A DNA stretch of 64,000 nucleotides from Campanula takesimana (taxonomy: Eukaryota; Streptophyta; Magnoliopsida; Asterales; Campanulaceae): positions 620,001-684,000 of the forward strand of contig JAOWBW010000192.1 in NCBI GenBank assembly GCA_026119855.1. The letters run 5' to 3'. Both the position numbers and the translations under genes were made by a program. This document shows, one piece after another, positions 34,501 to 44,335 of this stretch; position 1 is the first letter of the stretch; each line of letters begins with the position of its first letter. The notes below the pieces were generated by a model. That model was not told the origin of the DNA, ran no database searches, and was given only the letters and a program-made list of their open reading frames with translations.

Positions 34501-35088
34501 CCTTATTCTTCCTTCCCTCTCTCTAAAACCCAACTTCTTTCCATTTCCCCTTCTCTTCCCTACACTTCATTTTCTATAATTCCTTTCCCTTCCTCCCTTT
34601 TTGAAACTGATCCAGTCAAGATTCAGTTTGTTCTGGATTCATTTTTTGCCCAATCTGCATTTCTTTCCTCTCTGCCCTTCCTTGTTGATGCCATTAAGAG
34701 GGAGAATGCTGTTGACCCTCGTATTGGAAGAATGGAATTCAAAATTGAAACCCTTCTGGAGAACCAGCTCAAGTTAGAACAGAATCTTGAAACTCTGAAT
34801 GAGCTGTCTTCTCTCAGACTTGAAGCGGCCCAAGAAATGAATGAGGCTCTGGAGAAGAAGTTAGACCAACTAGCTTATCTAACGGTTTCATCAACTGACT
34901 ACTTAGTTCAGTATGCCAACGACCTGAAAAAGCTTTCTGAGAAAATCTTAGAGAAGGTAAATTAACCGACCCATCTTCGTCTCAAGTCAGATGAATATGT
35001 GTTTGAAACCGCTAGCCTAGTTGAGCCTTCTGATGCTGCTCAAACCGCTGTCCAAGCCGCCGCCAGGGTTCCTGATAGAACTGATTAG
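31548..35088 (+). pseudogene. Extra 3' ORF of the Copia element with an intron, product unknown
   Basis: Exon 1 (31548-31613) gives 22 residues beginning MAPKKSSDPSAPSTS. A canonical intron (ATG|GTATGA...TTTTTTAG|GAT) spans 31614-32151. Exon 2 runs in one frame from 32152 to TAG at 35088, about 1000 residues in all, interrupted by TGA (32713-32715) and TAA (34963-34965). The N-terminal part is globular with no recognised domain. The middle (about 33130-33800) is Pro/Glu/Thr/Lys-rich with basic patches (KKKRRLVKK). The end (34730-34950) has heptad-like leucines suggesting a coiled coil. A Phe/Ser-rich stretch at 34420-34600 may be a second, mutated intron. The position matches the env-like or extra ORF of SIRE-type elements, but no signal peptide or clear membrane anchor is seen. 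Confidence 0.6.
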
Positions 35089-35545
35089 AATTCTTTCTAT
35101 CTTTTGTAATCAGTTTTTGCCTTTCATTATTTTCCTTGTAATTTTGTAACTTCGAAAACATTTAAAAGGATTATAATGAAAATGAATGCATTGCGTCTTA
35201 TTCCAAAAACCTTGTTTATTCAAACTACTTGTTTGTGGAACAATGCATTTCTAAAAACTCATGCACTATTCATCATGAAAACATTTTCTAAGTGTATGTG
35301 TTTTAAACATTCAGTTTAAACATGCATATCTGATTTTCATAATCATATCTCTTTATATGCATCTGAATGTATTTCTTATCTATCTGTTTTTCATTTCCTT
35401 TGTTTTTGATAGATTAGAAATCTATGGTATAGCATTGTGTGTGCATTTGACTTGGGACATGCAGTTTCAATAGATACTCATTTGAGCATGTTCTTACCAA
35501 GTACAATGTTTGCTCTATCATAGTGTGGTAATGGCATCAATCAAA
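35089..35545 (+). other. 3' untranslated region of the Copia element
   Basis: An A+T-rich stretch between the extra ORF and the purine tract. It holds no open frame and, unlike the coding regions, no AACCGC word. Confidence 0.5.
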
Positions 35546-35556
35546 TAGGGGGAGAT
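35546..35556 (+). promoter_or_regulatory. Polypurine tract
   Basis: ATAGGGGGAGA, followed by one T, lies directly before the 3' LTR: the plus-strand priming site. Confidence 0.85.
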
Positions 35557-37023
35557 TGTTAGGATTCATTGTTAGTACACCCACCTGATTTGATTGACCC
35601 ATTCCACGTGTCTTTTTATGGACTTTAGGTTTACTTGTAATGAAGTTTTACTTCAATTTTTAGACAAGTCCATTTCTAGATATTTAGTAGTTAGGCTGAG
35701 TTATGATCGGTTTATTCATAGCGTTTTGGTGTCCCTCAAGCCGCCGTCTTCAAACCGCCAGCATGGTGCCTTAAGTCCTTCATCAAACCGCAGTTTGTGT
35801 CTTTGATGAAACCGCATTTCAAGTTCATTCATGAAACCGCACATGAATTTGGTGGAACCGCCGACCAAGATATTGAAGAAGTTATTGCTGTCATTTACTC
35901 CTTGAAGACAAACATTCGCTTTTCAACCGAAAATGAATGACTGGTGACTTGTCCTTAAACTTCAAGTCATGTTTCAGTTATTCTTGGAATGTCGGTTTGC
36001 CTCGCTTTTTGAAAAGTTACCGTTGTACTTTTCCAACAACTAAAAGGACAATGTCAGGTAGTGATCCAACAACTTCCTGCCACAAAGCAAAAGCAAAGGA
36101 CGACAGTGACAGGTCAACCAATGGGATTGCGACAGCGCATAAAACCGCCATACAATGACTCACCTCATTGTCCAACGGTCACTAATGCCTTCACTATAAA
36201 TAGCCTTCATTTCTCAACATTGAAGGTTGCTGAGCTTCAAAGAGAATATCCCAAGTATTCAAGTTTGCTTTGAAGATTGAAAATTCAGATACTCATATCT
36301 TCATCATCTCCTTAGCAAACCCATAGTTCTTCATCAAAGCTTCAAGCCTTCAAATCATCACAACTCAGCCTTGCACAGAAAGTAATCACTTGCTCACCAT
36401 CACTTAGATATTTTGAGCTCTTGATTTCTTTCCACACTACACACCCGGAGTATATTTTCTTATAGATTATATACCTCGAAAACACAGTTTGTTATAATAG
36501 CATTGTTAGGTTAGATTGTTTATTTAGAGTTTGGATTATTTTGTAATCTTGTAAAAACTCCTCTAAATCAATACAAGTCTAGTAGCTATTAGAAAATCCT
36601 AGGCTAACCACCTAGGTAGAGGACGTAGTTCTTTCAAGAACGAACCTCTTCAAATTGTGTGTCCTTGATCTTTATTTTCTGTCTTGTCATTTACATTTAT
36701 GTTTATGAGCTTTATTTACTTTCATGTGAAATGACTTGATAAATGATTTGCATAATTTTGTGATACTTCAGTTGTGCCTTGTCAGTTGCATCATTCCTTT
36801 TTCAACCACTTAAACCGCCCAACTCTTTATAATTCAGTTTGGCCAAAACCGCAAAACTCTGCTGTGCATTTTATCTGAGCGGTTCTAGTGCTTTAAACCG
36901 CAATAGACCAAACTGATAAGTACTTGTTTGATTTTCAAGGGTATTTCGAAAAAGATTTTAAACCGCTATTCACCCCCCCCCCCTCTAGCGGTTCTATACC
37001 CTTGTTGCCCTTTGGGATCAACA
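35557..37023 (+). repeat. 3' LTR of the SIRE-like Copia
   Basis: Starts TGTTAGGATTCATTG and ends GGGATCAACA. Compared with the 5' LTR I see about 14 substitutions and one extra C in the C run near 36975. One of the 13 hexamers is lost (GCGTTTTGG near 35722 against GCGGTTTAG near 23911). Confidence 0.93.
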
Positions 37024-37260
37024 CTCCCTATGAAGTAGCCTAGATCCCATACACAACAGTAACAGCAAATATATACTCCATAATAGTTAATACACACTCA
37101 AAGTTCAATTGTAAGTAGAATAGTCTGCTTAACTAAGATGCCACAGCTTAACTAAGATGCATGTGTATCAGTACAACCTTCCCAACTTATCTTCACCAAT
37201 TTCCATGTCCCAGAAATTCAATTAAAAAACCATTAACTTCATTGACAATAAAAATCTCAC

Positions 37261-37315
37261 CTTTGTTTGTAGTTGCAGCTTTAGCTCCGCGAGCGAGTGG
37301 GAATATGGAACTCAT
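37261..37315 (-). CDS. Possible first coding exon of an unidentified gene
   Basis: On the minus strand an ATG at 37315 opens MSSIFPLARGAKAATTNK, followed by a donor AAAG|GTGAGA (37261/37260). Five bases upstream of the ATG is a good acceptor (TTGGGTTTCAG), and farther upstream a donor (CGC|GTAAATG) near 37420, suggesting a 5' UTR intron. The continuation would lie to the left, across the Copia insertion, possibly at an acceptor near 22167. No convincing second exon was found. The N-terminus, with basic residues and no acidic ones, would suit an organelle-targeted protein, but I do not recognise it. It may be a gene broken by the insertion or a chance arrangement. Confidence 0.3.
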
Positions 37316-37420
37316 AATCGCTGAAACCCAAGAAATCAAAATTCAGTGATAAAATTGAAGTACAACATAACTCAGAACATACTTGGATCAATAAAACCAA
37401 AACCGATAACTACATTTACG

Positions 37421-37800
37421 CGTTGCATTCATTGAAAAGGAGTGATTGAAAGGCAGCGAGTGAAGCTGCAAACCTCGACACTTTCAGTAACGCTACATTG
37501 TCACTTGCACATATTAGGGCTTGGGAATAGTCATCACCGTCGTCGGAGAGGATTTGGCGGCGAAGGAATGGCCGGTAGAGCGAGACCAAAAGTGCACATA
37601 GTATGGTCATCGCCTTTGGCTTCGTCGTCGTCAGAGAGGATTTGACCGCGCTTGAAGGTAGACGTCGCGGAGGTAGGTGATCCCATCGCAGTAAAAGCGT
37701 GAAACAAAAAAAAAAGGAAGAAGGCAAACGGAAACCGCCAACTCTCAGCCGTTTGATTAGAGCAATCGACAAAAGATCTAAGGACTGAAACAAAAGTACA
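37421..37800 (-). other. Presumed 5' UTR/promoter of the candidate gene
   Basis: The stretch is more GC-rich than its surroundings, with many CG dinucleotides (cgtcgtcggag, gtcgcggagg), as in a promoter or leader. The open frames here are short and show no homology I recognise. Confidence 0.25.
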
Positions 37801-37913
37801 AAAAAAATCTTTTAATAACAGTCGTAGGATGATGGCAGTTGCAAACTAATCCCAACCCTCCTTTGTCTCAAGTCAATTGGAAGTTATTTTTGAGTTGTAT
37901 TATAATATAGAGA

Positions 37914-38165
37914 TAACCCCTCCGTCCCAAAATGATCGCCACACTGTTTTCGATGTTACCAAGAAGGAACTTTGAACAATGATTTTAGGTTGATTTAATT
38001 TTCTTAATGAAAATCTATAACTTGTTATTAATATTACTGTTGATGTGTGTCAATAGTAAGTTTTAGATTTTCATTACGATAATTAAATCAACCTAAAATC
38101 ATTCCTTAATGTTACTTTATAGTAATGTCAAAAAGTGTGCAGATCATTTGGGGATGGAGGGGGTA
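37914..38165. mobile_element. Stowaway-like MITE
   Basis: Ends TAACCCCTCCGTCCCAAAAT and TTTGGGGATGGAGGGGGTA. The inner arms (gattttaggttgatttaat and its complement) pair over about 100 bp. Confidence 0.75.
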
Positions 38166-38239
38166 ACAGTTATGTTGATACAAATAAAACTAAAATGCAT
38201 GAAAATGAAATATTTTGTTACACTCATACTTTTTATCTT

Positions 38240-38492
38240 TATTACTCCCCTTCGTATCAAAATAATCTTTATATTTTTTTTCGTTGTTATTACAAAATAA
38301 TTTTGAGATTGTTTTAATTATATTAATAAAAATCTAATTTTTTTTATTGATATACCATCAATAATACTATCAATAACAAGTTTTAAAATTTCATTCAGAT
38401 AATTATATCAACTTAAAATTGTTACTTACAATTATTCATGTTAGTATTAGTGATGAAAAAAACACGAAGAACTTATTGGGACAAATGTAGTA
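38240..38492. mobile_element. Stowaway-like MITE, decayed ends
   Basis: Ends TACTCCCCTTCGTATCAAAA and TTATTGGGACAAATGTAGTA. The inner sequence is of the same family as 37914-38165. Confidence 0.55.
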
Positions 38493-38554
38493 TTTTTTTC
38501 ATTTTGTGAAGCATATCCCCATTCTTTGAGCTTAAACCATGGCTTTATTTATTT

Positions 38555-38734
38555 AGCAATGCTAGGGGCACAAAATAAGGTCACAAAATCTGCTCACAAA
38601 ATGAGGTGACGATTTTTTATTGGTTGCATCGATAATGGACCCGCCACATTTTAATTTAAAATACCAATAATATTATTACACTTAGGATTTTGTGAGCAAA
38701 TTTTTTTGACTTTTTTGTACAGCTAGTATTATTG
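38555..38734. mobile_element. GGGGCAC-type hAT MITE, copy 2
   Basis: Begins AGCAATGCTAGGGGCACAA and ends TTTTGTACAGCTAGTATTA. It shares the block gcatcgataatggacccgcc with other copies. The flanking ttatttatt runs are compatible with a target duplication but are low-complexity. Confidence 0.75.
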
Positions 38735-39000
38735 TTATTTATTAGATCAATCACTAAAGCATTGTGGTGTACCAGAGTAGTAAAAGACCACTCTCAAAAT
38801 AGTTTTGTGCATCCACATATAATTTGGGGCTCATATTTTCATTTAAGCCCATATTACCTTAAGCTGAGCCCTATTTGCTTCGGGCCCAACAAATAAGCTT
38901 TAGAGTTGACTAGTTAACACAAGCTTAGATTAGTAATTGGATTAAGTTTCGGTTTTAATCATTTTTATATTTTTTTTTCACAGTTTTAATCATTGTATTA

Positions 39001-39241
39001 TACTCACTCTATCCGGACAAAGTGAGATTTTTAGTCAAACCTGATTACAATTTGACTAATAATTTAAATAAAAACTAATTATCATATTTAATATTTGAAA
39101 ATTGTTATTGAAAATATTATGAATCATGATACAATAAGAATTTTTAAATTTTCATTACGATCATTATTTATTTTTCAAATTAATTGTCAAAGTACAATCA
39201 TGTTGACCAAAAGTCTCACTTTGTCTGGGACATAGGGAGTA
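39001..39241. mobile_element. Stowaway-like MITE
   Basis: Ends TACTCACTCTATCCGGACAA and TTGTCTGGGACATAGGGAGTA (last 19 bases compared). Inner arms gtgagatttttagtcaa and its complement pair. Confidence 0.75.
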
Positions 39242-39502
39242 GATACATACTCATTTCCCCCCCTAAAAATAGAGATGATTAAGACAATTTTCGTAACAAT
39301 TTTAATCATCCTATTTTAAACAGAATGGACCTTTTCTCTAAAAGAAAAATTAGTACTCCTCAATTCAAACATAGGAGATTAGAGTAATTATTTGCCCAAT
39401 GAGATTAATAGCACCAGCATCCACAATGGGAGCTTTTTGTGAGCTTTTTATTTTCATGAAAAAACTCTATAAAGCTTTTTGCCATTGTAGAGTTACTTAA
39501 AA

Positions 39503-39682
39503 GAATAATACTAGGGGCACAAAAAAGTCACAAAAACTTGCTCACAAAATCTTAGGTGTAATAATGCTATTGGTGTGTTTAATTAGAGTGTGGCGGGTCC
39601 ATTGATGCAACCAATAAAATATCGCCACCTCACCTTGTGAGCAAGATTTTGTGAGCTTATTTTGTGCCCCTAGCATTGCTCT
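39503..39682. mobile_element. GGGGCAC-type hAT MITE, copy 3
   Basis: Begins GAATAATACTAGGGGCACA and ends TGTGCCCCTAGCATTGCTCT. It is flanked by the exact 8-bp repeat ACTTAAAA (39495-39502 and 39683-39690), the size of a hAT target duplication. Confidence 0.85.
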
Positions 39683-40119
39683 ACTTAAAAAGCTCTTTAC
39701 TAAAGAGCAACTCTTTCTAGAAAGAGCTCTAAAAAAGCTCTTGTAAAAGGTTCTTACTTTACTTTATTACCTAAAATGGATCATGGGACCCACCTGTCAT
39801 TCTCACAACAAAAACTCCCTACCCACTTTCTCTCTCCTACTTTACTTTTTACGCTCACAACATTTACTTTATCTTAATCTCCGTGCAAAGTCAAACTAAT
39901 AACGTTAATTCGGGACGGTGGGAGTAGAAGAGTGGATTTGATTGGTTTATTCAAAATTAGAAACCAAAATGATACCTATCTTGCGTAAAGCATGATATCT
40001 TATTTACTCTACTTCATATATAAGGATAATTAAGAACAAATTACATGTCTTGCGACCTAAATTAGGACAAGCATTTGAAATTCACACACTTTTCCTTCAG
40101 TTGTTAGTACAGTATTGAT

Positions 40120-40385
40120 TACTACCTCTGTCCCTAAATGAGTGTCCAAATTTCATTTTAAGGGACACTGAAAATCTCAACTTTGTGAACAATTTGGTAA
40201 CAACGATTCATATATTATCTTGTAATCTCCTTTCCAAACCTTTAGTTTTGCACGTATAAAGAAACCGGTGGAAAAAAAAATTCGAAAAAAAAAACATTTA
40301 GGGAGAAAGTTATGTTAAAAAAAGACACTCATTTAGGGACAAAGATTTCTTGAAAATAGACACTCATTTAGGGACAGAGGGAGTA
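40120..40385. mobile_element. Stowaway-type MITE
   Basis: Ends TACTACCTCTGTCCCTAAAT and TTTAGGGACAGAGGGAGTA with TA flanks. Subterminal direct words gacactcatttagggac are repeated on the right side. A related copy missing its left end is at 60150-60372. Confidence 0.8.
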
Positions 40386-40411
40386 TCTTTTTATTTTAGA
40401 TGCATAGAGGG

Positions 40412-40766
40412 TAGGGATGGCCAAAACCGGTTCCGGGCCCGGTTCCGGTTCGGAACCGCCGGTTCCGGTTCGTCAAATGGGTGACCCTTAACCGGCCCGC
40501 ACTTACCCCGGTTCCGGTTCCGGTTTGGCACAATACGGTTCCGGTTCGGTCCGGTTCCGGTAAGGTTCCGGTCCGGTTCCGGTAAAATTATTGAAAAATA
40601 AGGGATTTTCGGTACGGTTCCGGTTCCGGTCCGGTTCGGCATATATGTGACCCTGAACCGGCCCGCATGCCTTGCGGTTCCGGTTCGTCCGGTTCCGGTT
40701 TCCTCCCCGGTTTGCTCCGGTTCCGGGCTTTTCCGGCCCGGTTCCGGTCCGGTTTGGCCATCTCGA
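40412..40766. mobile_element. hAT-type MITE with internal CCGGTT repeats, copy 2
   Basis: Ends TAGGGATGGCCAAAACCGG and CCGGTTTGGCCATCTCGA, flanked by the exact 8-bp duplication ATAGAGGG (40404-40411 and 40767-40774). The interior is a scrambled array of CCGGTT/GGTTCC words with two direct blocks around tgaccct-aaccggcccgc. Open frames on either strand here are only translations of the repeat. Confidence 0.88.
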
Positions 40767-40808
40767 ATAGAGGGAGAGAATACTTGGAATGATAGTTACG
40801 AAAACAAA

Positions 40809-41579
40809 TACTCCTTCCGTCCCAAAATGATCTTTTTATTTGCCATTTTTCATTGTCCAAAAAAGTCAGGGGCGGACCCACGTGTGTCACAGGGGGTGCA
40901 CGAGCATCCCCTTAATTCTCAATATTTAATATAAAAAAAAAATAGTTATTATAGTAAACTTTTATAGATTAAATTAACTTTTGCATGACATTGTAAACAA
41001 CATGCTTAAAAGCTTGGTGGTTTGTATCCATTACACCTATGAAAATGATATGAGATCGAAATTTGTTTGCTTCATTTTGTACTATTTTTTATGCATTCTA
41101 GTAACTCCCTCCACCTCATACTACATCTTACACTCTTAAATGTATATGTATACTAGTACTCTTACCCGTGCCAATTGCACGGTTGACAGTATGACCAATT
41201 TCACAACTCCTCACTCATTTTCTGCACTATCTTCATTTTCAAAAAATCATAATTCCGTCCAAAATTTTGTTTAATGCATAATAAAGTTAGTCAAGTGACT
41301 AACCTTAGTTATATTTTGTTAAACATCAAACCCCACTGTTATCCCAACTGCTTGTCAAAACCCGATTTCAGTTACTTAGCTTTATCTATTGATCTATTTG
41401 CTTGTCAAATTTGTTTTATTCTCTTAGAATATATAATTTATTTTTTTGAAACGTACATCCTATTTTTACAATTTGGGCTTAAAAGTTACTAAGCAAACAT
41501 GGCTAGTAAAGCAAGAGTTCATATGTTAAAAAAAGTTTGAATAGTCAAACGTGAAAATCATTTTGGGACGGAGGGAGTA
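40809..41579. mobile_element. Stowaway-type MITE split by an unidentified insertion
   Basis: The left part (40809 to about 40867, TACTCCTTCCGTCCCAAAAT) and the right part (about 41455-41579, ending TTTTGGGACGGAGGGAGTA) together match the copy at 55909-56285 (shared words tttgccatttttcattgtc and gttcatatgttaaaaa). About 590 bp lie between them, starting aggggcggacccacgtg. That insertion is not identified. Confidence 0.65.
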
Positions 41580-41730
41580 TTTTTTTTTTTGAAGTTATTC
41601 AAAAATAATATAATAAGTTAACTATACTTAACATACAATCAACCTATAATTATGTTTTAGCATGATCGACCACGTAGAAAGAAAACATAGAGATTGATTT
41701 GACCAACTTAGTGACCTAACGAAAAAATAA

Positions 41731-41910
41731 GAGTTGGTTTTGGGGGAAACTAGTTCCACCATAAGTTATAAAAAATCATGTTTTTTAACCCTTCTTAAAC
41801 CCTAAAAATCCTAAAAGGCCTAACCCTAAACCCTAAACTTTAACCCCTATAAAAACATGACTTTTTATAACCTTTATAGAGGAGAAACTAGTTTCCCCCA
41901 AAATTTTCTC
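41731..41910. mobile_element. Mutator-like MITE with telomere-like interior
   Basis: Inverted ends GAGTTGGTTTTGGGGGAAAC and GTTTCCCCCAAAATTTTCTC are flanked by the exact 9-bp repeat AAAAAATAA (41722-41730 and 41911-41919), as for Mutator elements. The centre carries several CCCTAAA-like units (taaccctaaaccctaaac). Confidence 0.7.
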
Positions 41911-42915
41911 AAAAAATAAAGAGAGATCAAAATAGTGATCATATGAGCATGCGCGATATTGCTTAATTGCGATTATAAACTAATTACTCAACTAACATTA
42001 TTATTTGTATAATTTTAAGAGATTGTACGTATGAGTTAAGCGAAATGATGTTATTTCACAATTTCTAAAAAAAACAAAAAAGAAAGTGTTAAAATTATGA
42101 GTCAATGTCAAGTCATAATAGAAAGGCCAAGTGAAACAAATGCATTTCAGCCGTAGAAATATATTTTCACCGTTTTAAAATGATCTTCACTCTTTGTTTG
42201 CTGTTATTACGGAGAAATTTTGAGTGATAATTTTAGATTGATTTAATCATTAAGCACATAGTTAACTGCCATCAGCTTGCTGAGTTATATGTTTATAAAA
42301 GTATTGCATTCTTCACAATCAGCAATAAACCTCTTTACTTACCCCTCCTAGAAACAAAAAAAAAAATGTAAGTTATAAGAAGTGTTCTATGATTTTTCGT
42401 ATACTAGTATTATGGATGGCCAAAACCGATTCCGGTTCGGCATATATGTGACCCTGAACCGGCCCGTGCTTACCCCGGTTCCGGTTGGCACAATCCGGTT
42501 CCGGTTAGGTTCCGGTTCCGGTCCGGTTCCTTTAAAATTATATGAGGAGAAACTAGTTTCCCCCAAAATTTTCTCAAAAAATAAAGATGGATCAAAATAG
42601 TGATCATATGAGCATGCACGATATTGCTTAATTGCGATTATAAACTAATTACTCAACTAACATTATTATTTGTATAATTTTAAGAGATTGTACGTATGAG
42701 TTAAGCGAAATGATGTTATTTCACAATTTCTAAAAAAAACAAAAAAGAAAGTGTTAAAATTATGAGTCAATGTCAAGTCATAATAGAAAGGCCAAGTGAA
42801 ACAAATGCATTTCAGCCGTAGAAATATATTTTCACTGTTCTAAAATGATTTTCACTCTTTGTTTGCTGTTACTACGGAGAAACTTTGAGTGATAATTTTA
42901 GATTGATTTAATCAT
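41879..42915. repeat. 372-bp tandem duplication around a copied PET100-intron segment
   Basis: Blocks 41879-42250 and 42544-42915 are direct repeats (about 98% by eye). Between them, 42252-42541 is about 99% identical to 18935-19224 of the PET100 intron, including the first part of the CCGGTT hAT MITE. The filler stops in the middle of that MITE. This arrangement, a short tandem duplication with foreign filler, is that expected from double-strand-break repair by strand invasion and re-annealing. Confidence 0.9.
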
Positions 42916-43357
42916 CCTAATAAAAATCTAAAACTTGTTCTAAAACTTGTTATTGATAGTATCTATCATTAACAAGTTTTATATTTTCATTTGAATAATT
43001 AAATTAAATTAAATTTATTGCTCAAAGATTGTTCATAGAAACATCAAAAAAAATATGAAAATCATTTTGGGACGGAATGAGTAACCAGAACATTGTTTTA
43101 GATTTTATCTTGAGTCTTGTCCGATTAATAAGCTTTACTATTCACATTCTCTTATAATAAACTAATTCTTGCATGAAAGTGATGCGTAAATCTTAATCTC
43201 TTGTAATTGTGGTCCATAACTTGGTTTACGCCTAATGGTGTCTTCTCATTGGTTGGATAAGGAACTTCAATTTGTTAATGATTAACTACGTGGACCATAT
43301 TTAGTTTAGTGTAGAAAATGACTAGTATTTTTATTTTTTACAAAAACTTAGGTAGGT
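42916..43357. other. Intergenic, Stowaway remnant only
   Basis: The right half of a Stowaway-like MITE ends with ttgggacggaatgagta near 43083. The left half lies in the duplicated block (about 42835). No gene is seen. Confidence 0.4.
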
Positions 43358-44335
43358 GAGAACATGGAAAACCCGTCTCATGGTAGAGACGGGTTTTTGA
43401 CCCGCCCGACCCGACCCACGAACTGGCTCCATGACCCATGGGGGCGACCCTGCCACGTGGCAGCCTCTCATAGGTCAAAAAAAATCTTTTTTTTTTATAT
43501 TATTTTTTTTTTGGTTTTTTTCGGTTTGTCAAAAATAATAGTTACTATAACTTAATGTAATAACTATATACATATAAAGTAACATTGTTCATAAATAAAA
43601 GTAATACATATATACAGAAAAGTAACAGTGTTTTTTTTTCTATGTTTTCTTCGTTTGCCAAAAGTAATACTTATTACAACTAAAATGTAACGAACGTGTT
43701 ACTTATATGTAACAGTGTTTATACATAATTTGTAACACATATGTATAGAAAAGTAATAGTATATCAATATGTTTTCAAATAATAAGTTATAATGGGTTCA
43801 ATTTATCATGATACATGTAAAAGTATTACATTAACTATAGAAATCTGTTACAATTTCATCTACTAAAGTGTTACATTTACTAGTACAAATAATTACATTC
43901 ATGTATATAAGTTGTTATTTTTCAAATGTTACTTTCTTTTAAAAAATAAAATCAAAATACACAATATTTTATATTTTTGCAAAAGCACTATTACATTTCA
44001 GTATAAATGATAATTACATTTAGATATTGTTTGGGTTACATGTAATTATAGTTAGTATTACATTTGAAAAAATGGGTAAAACGAGCTTTTGTTTTTGTAA
44101 AATAGGTGTTACGTTTACTTATGAACAATGTTACTTTATATGTATACAGTCTTTACATTAAGTTACCGTAACTATTAATTTTGGAAAACAACGGAAAAGC
44201 CGGAAAAAAAATATAAAAACTCAAAAAAAAAAAAAAAGGCCTATGAGAGGCTGCCACGTGGCAGGGTCGCCCCAATAGGTTATGGATCCGGGTCAAAAAA
44301 CCCGTTTCATAGAAGAGACGGGTCATAGTGTTCTC
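43358..44335. mobile_element. Fold-back element with long terminal inverted repeats
   Basis: The left arm begins GAGAACATGG, ACCCGTCTC and includes CTGCCACGTGGCAG. The right arm is its complement (CTGCCACGTGGCAG, GAGACGGGTCATAG, GTGTTCTC). Complementarity continues inward through ataaagtaacattgttcat and its partner, so each arm is several hundred bases. The loop is rich in gtaac/gttac words. No target duplication was found, so the family is uncertain (Mutator-like or fold-back). Confidence 0.7.

Larger units (their letters stand above)
23747..37023 (+). mobile_element. Complete SIRE/Maximus-like Copia retrotransposon
   Basis: A 13,277-bp element with two LTRs (1466 and 1467 bp) is flanked by the exact 5-bp duplication CTCCC (23742-23746 and 37024-37028). 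Order: LTR, primer site, gag, protease, integrase, RT, RNase H, a separate downstream ORF with an apparent intron, purine tract, LTR. Integrase before RT makes it Copia. The large gag with a coiled-coil tail and the extra 3' ORF suggest the SIRE/Maximus lineage. By eye the LTRs differ at about 14 bases plus one indel (about 1%), so the insertion is recent. Several stops and frameshifts disable the coding frames. The hexamer AACCGC is strikingly reiterated throughout. Confidence 0.93.

Noticed and set aside
34420..34600. Membrane anchor in the extra ORF
   Set aside because: The Phe/Ser-rich stretch lacks a continuous hydrophobic segment of adequate length and has intron-like T-rich composition with an acceptor-like end, so it is not claimed as an anchor.
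37416..37793. 125-codon minus-strand open frame MFQSLDLLS
   Set aside because: It overlaps a probable 5' leader with splice signals, shows no homology, and its composition (Leu/Ser/Arg-rich) is typical of a chance frame in pyrimidine-rich DNA.
40391..40890. Open frames of 80-100 codons on the minus strand rich in Pro, Asn, Arg
   Set aside because: They are translations of the CCGGTT array of the hAT MITE at 40412-40766, not genes. The same holds for the open frame starting at 19065.
41815..41850. CCCTAAA repeats as an interstitial telomere
   Set aside because: Only a few imperfect units, confined to the loop of a small MITE with a 9-bp duplication.
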